Assembly: GCA_035578175.1 (NCBI GenBank)
Contig: JAQMRL010000008.1
Span: 93,670,541 to 93,734,540, forward strand
From: Catonia carolina
Lineage: Eukaryota > Arthropoda > Insecta > Hemiptera > Achilidae
Direction of reading: 5' to 3'
Length of the DNA: 64,000 bases
Part shown: one piece after another, positions 10,311 to 64,000 of the stretch
Position numbering within the stretch: the first letter of the stretch is position 1
How the letters are laid out: every line of letters begins with the position of its first letter
Made by a program: the position numbers and the translations under genes
The notes under the pieces: generated by a model
What the model saw: the letters and a program-made list of their open reading frames with translations, nothing else
The model's database searches: none
What the model was told of the DNA's origin: nothing

Positions 10311-11240
10311 ACTTTCTCTTGCCTATATGAATATATAGGAAGGAAAGTATTGTTTTCATGTCGATTTTTTGAAATTGAGTTTTCAACGGATCTATACGTT
10401 TTCAGACCCCCTGAACCCAAAAAACATGTTTTTAGCGATTGGTCTGTGTGTGTGTGTGTGAACAGAATATCTCAAGAACGGAACATCGTATGAACTTGAA
10501 ACTTAAGTTACATACCACTACCGACCCGACATGAACATTTTCATCAAAATCGGTCAACCGGAAGTAGTAGTTTATTCGTGTAATTTTTCACTTTTTGGCG
10601 ATTTTCTCAAAAACTGGTCCTACGATTTTTTTTTAAATCGCCTGGTTTATTCAATTTTTTATTCTCTACAAGATAGGGTAGGCACCATGTTTGCTGAAAT
10701 TCTTGGTGAGGCTGTTTTCACGTAAAAACGTTGTTTTTTAAGATTACGGCTTTAGTATGCATTTTAGCGCAAAAAAATTTATATAACAAAAGTTGTAGAG
10801 AATTTAAAATTATACAACTTTTCTTTCAAACATTTTTTTGTATAACGCTTAGTTTAGCAGTAATTAGCGATTTTCTGATTTTTTCTCACGAAAACGTTTG
10901 AAAAATCGATTTTTTTAAGATTTCAGCTTTAGTAGGCCTACGCATTTTACAACAAAAGTATATATAATAAAATTTATAGGAAATTAAAAGATCTACTAAT
11001 TTTATTTAGAGAATTTTTCTCTACAGAGCCTAGTTTAGCGTGAAAGTGTGATTTTCCGTTTTTTTAAGCCAAACTGAGTACGATTTCCATTTGCGTCATT
11101 CACTCATGATTAAAATAAGTTTATGTTTTTGAGGTTAGTGTTTTGTTTATTTCTAATGTTTCATTACTAATGTTAGGTTTATTGTTAATTATTTGCATTG
11201 GCAAGAGAAAGTTGTGTGAGTGTTTCACACCAGATTTTTT
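10311..11240 (+). mobile_element. HINE-like ~930-bp repeat (family A), copy 1
   Basis: Starts ACTTTCTCTTGCC, then hairpin CCTATATGAATATATAGG, a (TG)n run, AT-rich body with the AAAGTTGTAGA/TCTACAACTTT inverted pair, and ends GGCAAGAGAAAGT (inverse of the start) followed by hairpin GTGTGAGTGTTTCACAC and AGA, inside a T-run. Confidence 0.85.
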
Positions 11241-11711
11241 TACATGATTTATACAGCTAGTAACTTGCACAAATAGAAATGAAGAATCAAATATTATAGC
11301 ACTAACTTCCTAATTGAAAATAAATTATAATGCACATAAGAACGATGCGAGACAATACGATGTCAAAATTGAACTGGTCGCATATTAAAACGATGACATG
11401 TTCTTTGTCAAAAATGTAGAGAGAGATTGTGGGTTTGGATTATTCATCATCAAATTCAATTTTGAAATAATGAGTTACTACTAATACTAGATAACAGATC
11501 ATTAAAATTAAAATTTTTCTTTTAAAGTTCTCTTGTTTCTTCTTACAGATCAGAGGTAGTACGTACATATAACATGTAACCTCGCATATTTATGAAAAAG
11601 AATGGAAATAAAGTACACCGTTTTTATAAATTTATTGATCAGTACTTAAAACACCAGTCATGATATGATTAACAATTAATATGAATGAACAGTTTTATTT
11701 ATAAAAATACT

Positions 11712-12136
11712 GTTGTTGTTTAGGTCATCAGCCGAAAAACTGGTTTGAACCTCTAGAGGTTTTACTAAGTAAAACAAAGAGTGAGGCGGTTTACCATTGC
11801 CTTCCTCACTAAGTGGAAAAGTACGCTTATCAGCATGCCAGGCCCTCTGAAAAGCACATATTTTCCACTCTGCAAATGACACCACTACATTCACCACAGG
11901 GTCTGGCTGTATAATAAAATTCATTACTTTCAGAGGAGATAACTCTGATTAGTGTCTTTTACACCTTTACCTATTCTGTTCTTAAATGATTGAGTCATTT
12001 AATTGGCTGACCTTGTGATAACAAACAGAACTATTTATTTTAGCCCTGCAACTAACAGATTGAGTTAAAATGTAGCTATAGCTAACAGAACCTGTAACTG
12101 TTACCTGAACCTGTAACTTGTAGCTAACAGATTGAG
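11712..12136 (-). mobile_element. (AAC)n SINE with 12-bp target duplication
   Basis: Flanked by TATAAAAATACT at 11700-11711 and 12137-12148. The 5' end is rearranged (repeated TAGCTAACAG units). Ends about 75 bp before the SMARCAD1 promoter motifs. Confidence 0.88.
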
Positions 12137-12210
12137 TATAAAAATACTAAAATACTTTTAAAAGTATTTTGTATTTACTTTTCAATCAGCGTGTACACAT
12201 TTTTAACTAA

Positions 12211-12222
12211 TGCGCATGCGCG
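12211..12222. promoter_or_regulatory. NRF1/Ewg-type site in the probable SMARCAD1 promoter
   Basis: TGCGCATGCGCG matches the NRF1 consensus YGCGCAYGCGCR at every position and stands out in AT-rich DNA. It lies about 200 bp upstream of the first coding exon. The insect homologue Erect wing binds the same motif (family knowledge). Confidence 0.6.
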
Positions 12223-12225
12223 CAG

Positions 12226-12233
12226 TGACGTCA
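12226..12233. promoter_or_regulatory. CRE site in the probable SMARCAD1 promoter
   Basis: TGACGTCA palindrome 3 bp after the NRF1-type site. The same CRE stands at the PPIL1 5' end. A possible 5' UTR donor (GCAG|GTATCA) follows at 12313, consistent with a spliced leader exon. Confidence 0.55.
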
Positions 12234-12236
12234 TTA

Positions 12237-12264
12237 TTTGTTGACAGTAGGAGCAAACTAAGAA
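12237..12264. repeat. Right arm of the 28-bp inverted repeat, next to NRF1/CRE sites
   Basis: Core TTGACAGTAGGAGCAAACTA; begins 4 bp after the CRE at 12226-12233. Confidence 0.8.
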
Positions 12265-12426
12265 AGGCTGGACTTTACTCGATTTGTTTTTAAGCTTCCT
12301 CTATCCAATGCAGGTATCAAAGTTGTTATTGAAGTAAATGTACTTTCTATCTCTACTTATCTTTAATATATTTTACAATAAATAATTGTGTGGTGCTTTT
12401 TCATTTATTTTAGAAACAGGAAGATC

Positions 12427-59669
<47,243 letters not shown>

Positions 59670-59730
59670 GTGAGTACAATGAATACAGACTATTTAATTT
59701 TATATTATAACTTATGAAATGGATTTAAAT

Positions 59731-60200
59731 TTTCTCTTAGCCTTATTTGAATGTATAGGGAAGGAAAGTATTGTTTTCATAATTTTTTGAAATTGAGTTT
59801 TCATCAGAAATACGCGTTATCAGGCCCCCTGAACCCAAAAAATATGTTTTTAGTGATTGGTCTGTTTGTGAACAAAATATCTTATGAACAGAATTTTTCC
59901 CTACGTTGAAACTGGAATCTTAAATTAGGTACTCACCAGGAAACTCGACACGAACATTTCATTCATATCAGTCAACCGAAGTTGTGGTTTATCCGTGCAA
60001 TTTTTCAAAAACTGGTTTTATGATTTTTTTCAAATCACCTCATACTACATTTTTTATGCTTTACAACGTAGAATAGACACCATGTCTGCTAAAAATTCTT
60101 AAAAACCAGTGTCTCGTAGGACTTTTTTTTAAGATACCTTTTTATGATGCCTTAATATGCACTCTAGGGCAAAAATGCATACCACATGTTTCAAAACGCC
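59731..60200 (+). mobile_element. HINE-like repeat (family A), diverged 5' part
   Basis: Old copy starting TTCTCTTAGCC...GGAAGGAAAGTATTG, begins about 60 bp after SMARCAD1 exon 15. Confidence 0.6.
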
Positions 60201-60879
60201 TTAGCGCATGCTTCATTTTCGTGTTCTATATACCAAAACAAAATATTTTGTATGAAAAAAATGTCGATTAACCCTTGTTCTCTCATTCTATCCGCCATTT
60301 GTATTTTTCAAGAAAACCATAAATCATGAGAAACTTTTTGTTAAATTTTTTATTGAAATTTGGTACAAATATTTGCGCACCTATGTACTCTAAAAAATTA
60401 AAATACGACCCATGCAGTTCCATACTTTTCAAAATGCCTGCCAAATTATATTTTCAAAACTGTTTTTCTCGAAATCCATTAGTTTTTTTGAAAGGGTTTT
60501 TATCATATGAAATGTTAGGTTTATTGTTATGAACAAAAAGATTTTTCATTTTTGAAAATCGGACTGTTAACAAATGAGATTAGCGAAAATTCAGTTGCTT
60601 AATTTGTTGGCCAGTTTCATCTTCTCTAGTAAAAAGAATTTTAATGTCTTCCAGCTTTATTTAATTTTACACTTAATTTGAAAGAAAAAACAAAATGCTT
60701 ACAAATAAATAATGGAATTAAATTTCATATTTTTATTATAAAATTACATTAAGGGTTTTTCAATAAGGGCTGAAGTAGATGTTGAAATGAAATTAAACAA
60801 GTTGTATGTAAGGTATTAACAAAACTCTTTGTTTATTTGAAAGATACATGTATGCCATTTCATTTGGAATATAACATTG

Positions 60880-62045
60880 TTCAAATGTCCGCCACGACTT
60901 GTCACCATGGCACAAATTCGAGTGGTCCAATTTTCAATGACTCTGCCACATAGATCCCGCTGATTTTGAGTAATGGGACTAATCTGATTTAATCACTAAT
61001 AAGCGATCGGCATTCTGGATCACTCCAGAAAAGATCCTTCCTGAGCTGATTGCTTGAAGCTGCATTTCTTTGCTGCCTCCTTCCACTTCTTAATAGAACG
61101 CAAGCAACGAAAAATTAGGTTGGTTCTGTCCAATTAGCACTTTTGCACTGATCACAATTAATTTTACCTGTACGCCGTGGGAACTTCAGAAGTCTACCAC
61201 TTGTTCATTACCCCACAACATACTCTCAAAAAGAAACACTAAATTACAATTGCCACACGGGGTTGCTGTTTTCTACTGAAAACCAATATGATAGTAATGA
61301 AAAACATGTTCATTATTGTGCTCACATCACACGTCACCAACAATGCTTACATGATGATAAGTTAGTACATTGTGAATAGTTATCGTAGTTTTTGTGCACA
61401 TAATAAATGATAACCTATTCACAATGTACTAACTTATCATAAAGGCATATTATTACTAACCATGTAAGCATTGTTGGTTATGTTGTGTGATGTGAGCTCA
61501 GTAATGAACATGTCGTTAACTACTATCAAATTGGTTTCAGTAGAAAACAGCAAACCAGTGCAACGTGTTCTTTCTCAACTTTGTTCACGTGGGATAGTGA
61601 ACAAACGGTAGACTTTTTAGTTTTCCATGGCATAACCTCATGTGGGTTGGTATCAATCACCACATTATGGTAATTGTGCTTGTTAACATAACCCCACTCA
61701 TCCAAAAGTGCGCCTCGTCAGAAAAGATGATTTTTCGGCCAAAATTGGGGTCCTCTTCCAAATGCTCTGAAGCCCAGTCAGGAAAGAAACTGCGTTGTCT
61801 ATGTCATTATCTTTGAGCTCCTGGGTCAGTTGGATCTTGTACGGGTGTAGGCCCAAGTCCCAACGCAAAGTTTGCCTAGTTGAAGTCTGCGAAAGGCTGA
61901 GTTCTTGTTGTGCACAGTGAGTAATTGACTGCCTCGGGTTCTCCTGCACACTCGCTCTGCATTACTGTTTCTGGCTGATTGTTTACTAAACCAGTCGTCT
62001 CAAATTTGGCTACCAAACGTTAGAGTCGATTTGCTGTAAAATGGA
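60880..62045 (-). pseudogene. Decayed DNA-transposon transposase, same HTH/DDE style as the foldback families
   Basis: Minus strand pieces: LVAKFETTGLVNNQPETVMQ, then PRQSITHCAQQELSLSQTST, TLRWDLGLHPYKIQLTQELK and, in another frame, GRKIIFSDEAHFWMSGYVNK (catalytic Asp region), and near 60950 NWTTRICAMVTSRGGHLNNV. Frameshifts throughout, interrupted by the inverted repeat at 61255-61560. Confidence 0.6.
61255..61560. repeat. Inverted repeat around 61385
   Basis: Left arm 61255-61378 and right arm 61395-61560 share TTGCTGTTTTCTACTGAAA, AACATGTTCATTA, CAACAATGCTTACATG and GATAAGTTAGTACATTGTGA in inverted order. It lies inside a decayed transposase region. Confidence 0.75.
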
Positions 62046-62514
62046 CATAGCGCAACAATAACAATCACTTTCTTGATAATATAGTTTTATCATTTAGATG
62101 TGTTGCTCAATCGTGTAACTTATCGAGGTGATTTGGCATCTGTAACTAAAAAATAAAACACAATAGGTTAGACAGACGCCACCAAAACAAAATTGCTGCT
62201 ACAGGATGCTAACATCAACCCACTTGATTTGTCCCGTTACGGACAAATTTTCTGTTGCGTTGCACCTTCTAACCAATAATAACCTGTTTACCATATTTAA
62301 TACGTACATAACATCATTGCCATAAAAATCATACGCTTTAAATTAGATAGATTTCTGTAAAATTTGACTATAAATGCAAACAAACACTAATTTTCATTCA
62401 AAAATAAATCTTTATAATGCATCCTGCAGTTTTAAATGTTTCTATTTCATATAATGAATTAATACAATAATTTCACTAACCTTCTTTTTAAACTGCGTCA
62501 CCTTTACTTTAATT

Positions 62515-62558
62515 TTTACTTACACGTGTTTCGGTGGATCCACCATCATCAGAGTAAA
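62515..62558 (-). ncRNA. Hammerhead-like ribozyme motif in the PLE terminus
   Basis: On the element strand: stem I TTTACT, core CTGATGA, a T, stem II palindrome GGTGGATCCACC, GAAA, short palindromic stem III CACGTG, TA (predicted cleavage after the A), then AGTAAA. TTTACT and AGTAAA pair perfectly (6 bp). PLE termini are known to carry minimal hammerheads. The one oddity is an extra T between the core and stem II. Confidence 0.8.
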
Positions 62559-62662
62559 TAACATAAAATTGAAACTAAAAACACTATTTATTAAAAATCT
62601 ATAGAAGATGATACATCTTCAGTCACTTGTATAAAACTGATTTAAAATTAATTTATTTAAAT

Positions 62663-64000
62663 TTATCCCTTCTCATATTTACTGTAGATAGCAGCAGCAG
62701 TCAATATCACTTCATCATTCCTAAATTTCACCTGTTCATTCAAAATGTCCTGCTTTTGCTCTTTTAAATATTTATAAATGTGGAACATCTCATATTTTTC
62801 AATTTTATTTTTATTTTCTATATTACATTGTTCTATTATATTGAAATGTTCATCTATTTTACCAAATTTATGTTTTTCTTCTTTTATATGATTGGTATAG
62901 TTAGATATAATGTAGTCACATTTCAGTGCTTTTTTATGTTCATTATACCTCACTTGAAAATTACGACTAGTCATACCAATGTAAAATTTTTTACAATCCT
63001 CATTACCACAATCTATTTTATACACACCCTTTTTATTGCTTAGTGTTTCATTTATATTATTTTTAATTATATTTGTGGACAGTAGTTTTTTATTATTACA
63101 TGTGTATGCGATTTTATAAAATTTATTTAATGTTCTGTATAATTTATTGTTAATAGTTTTATTGTATTTTAATGCAATAAATGGTTTATGTTTTATTTTA
63201 TTATCTAATATAAGGGTGGTTCTCAAGTTATTTTTAAATTGTAGTTTGTTTTTAATTTTATTTATTACTTTATTTATTTCTTTTTCATGATACCCATTCT
63301 TTTGTGCTATGAATTTTATTGTTCTTAATTCATTTTCTAGCAGTTTTTTATCTTTTATATAACCATATGCTCTGTGAATCATACTATGGTAAGCTGCCAT
63401 TTTATGTGAGTATGGGTGGTTAGATGACTTATTTATATTTGTTACTGGTAATATACTTTTACGAAATACACCTGTTGTTATTTTACTATTACCCTTGATT
63501 AATTGTATGTCCATGAAATTTAATTTATTATTATTTTCAAGTTCCATAGTGTGGTGTAATTTATCATCAAATGTATTTAATTTTTTCAAAATAACATCCT
63601 CTTCATTTTTATATGTCTTTTCCAATATTACCAGTATGTCATCTACATATCTGTGCCACATTACTACATTATGTGTGTGTTCTATTTGATACACAGTTAT
63701 TTCTTCAAAATATTGCAAATAAATCTCAGACAAAATAGAGCTTAATGGTGCTCCCATAGTAAGTCCATCTTTTTGTTTGTACATTTTTTCATTAAATTTA
63801 AAATAATTTTGTGAAGTACATTGTCTCAATAATCCTATAACTTGCTTTACTTCATCTTCATGCAATTTACGGTCTGTTAATTTATTTTTTATAATGTTTA
63901 TGGTTTTGTCAATGGGTATATTTGTGTACATATCTTTGATATCAAAAGACATCATAATATGTTTGTCATTAATTTCAATTTTTTGTATTTTGTCTATTAT
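62663..64000 (-). CDS. PLE polyprotein, RT plus GIY-YIG (partial, open at the 5' side)
   Basis: About 445 codons in window. RT catalytic residues D (FDIKDMY) and YVDD are intact. The C-terminal GIY-YIG nuclease has its conserved Tyr (FYIG) and Arg (VRYNEHK) and a Cys pair (CGNEDCKK). The protein ends SKYEKG-stop. The ATG at 63955 is internal; upstream codons are open to the window edge. Confidence 0.88.
   Translation of the reverse strand: MIDKIQKIEINDKHIMMSFDIKDMYTNIPIDKTINIIKNKLTDRKLHEDEVKQVIGLLRQCTSQNYFKFNEKMYKQKDGLTMGAPLSSILSEIYLQYFEEITVYQIEHTHNVVMWHRYVDDILVILEKTYKNEEDVILKKLNTFDDKLHHTMELENNNKLNFMDIQLIKGNSKITTGVFRKSILPVTNINKSSNHPYSHKMAAYHSMIHRAYGYIKDKKLLENELRTIKFIAQKNGYHEKEINKVINKIKNKLQFKNNLRTTLILDNKIKHKPFIALKYNKTINNKLYRTLNKFYKIAYTCNNKKLLSTNIIKNNINETLSNKKGVYKIDCGNEDCKKFYIGMTSRNFQVRYNEHKKALKCDYIISNYTNHIKEEKHKFGKIDEHFNIIEQCNIENKNKIEKYEMFHIYKYLKEQKQDILNEQVKFRNDEVILTAAAIYSKYEKG

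Larger units (their letters stand above)
62401..64000 (-). mobile_element. Penelope-like element (PLE), 3' part with RT and GIY-YIG domains, runs off the right edge
   Basis: A single open frame on the minus strand continues unbroken from 64000 to the stop at 62663. Motif order is that of PLEs: MSFDIKDMYTNIP (RT motif A), GLTMGAPLSSILSEIYLQYF (B), HRYVDDILVI (C, YVDD), the PLE-type LNFMDIQL...FRKS...SSNHPYSHK stretch, then a GIY-YIG endonuclease GVYKIDCGNEDCKKFYIGMT with the ...VRYNEHK helix. The N-terminal part is beyond the window. No frameshift or stop is seen, so this copy may be young. The non-coding 3' region (62401-62662) contains a hammerhead-like motif and is shared with the truncated copies at 1.5-2.3 kb and 48.9 kb. 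Confidence 0.9.

Overview
This window is animal nuclear DNA, most likely from an insect or other arthropod. It is AT-rich, has spliced genes with GT/AG introns of up to about 6 kb, and is crowded with eukaryotic transposons (RTE-, R1- and Jockey-like LINEs, a Penelope-like element, mariner, Tigger, TTAA-target and Helitron-like elements, SINEs). I cannot name the species from sequence alone.

Two host genes are present, in divergent orientation. On the minus strand, the first three coding exons of the spliceosomal cyclophilin PPIL1 lie at 4882 to 908, and the rest runs off the left edge. On the plus strand, fifteen coding exons of SMARCAD1 (SNF2-family remodeler, Etl1/Fun30 class) run from 12427 to 59669. 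Every splice phase agrees, every SNF2 motif is intact, and only the last C-terminal exon (about 20 residues) is missing, presumably beyond 64000. The intergenic space (4.9-12.4 kb) carries consensus CRE, DRE and NRF1-type sites near the two 5' ends, plus a LINE, a Helitron remnant, a HINE-like repeat and a SINE.

Almost everything else is transposon sequence inside introns. Main families: (1) an (AAC)n-tailed SINE, about 400 bp, 15 copies plus one fragment, many with perfect 10-14 bp target duplications; (2) a ~930 bp non-coding repeat with terminal inverted arms and hairpins, 7 copies; (3) a swarm of short elements with TTAA targets and TTAAC(C/A)CTTT ends, several carrying later insertions; (4) four foldback families, two of them built around the start of a transposase gene; (5) a Penelope-like element with reverse transcriptase and GIY-YIG domains at the right edge and truncated copies at 1.5-2.3 kb and 48.9 kb; (6) tRNA-headed SINEs; (7) 5'-truncated LINEs.

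The most interesting observations are hammerhead ribozyme motifs in all four Penelope-like termini; a 3' stem-loop shared between the (AAC)n SINE and the RTE-like LINE, which points to a SINE/LINE partnership; an R1-like LINE whose reading frame is split at a TTAA site by a miniature element; and near-complete foldback elements. All names are family assignments read by eye; no database search was run.
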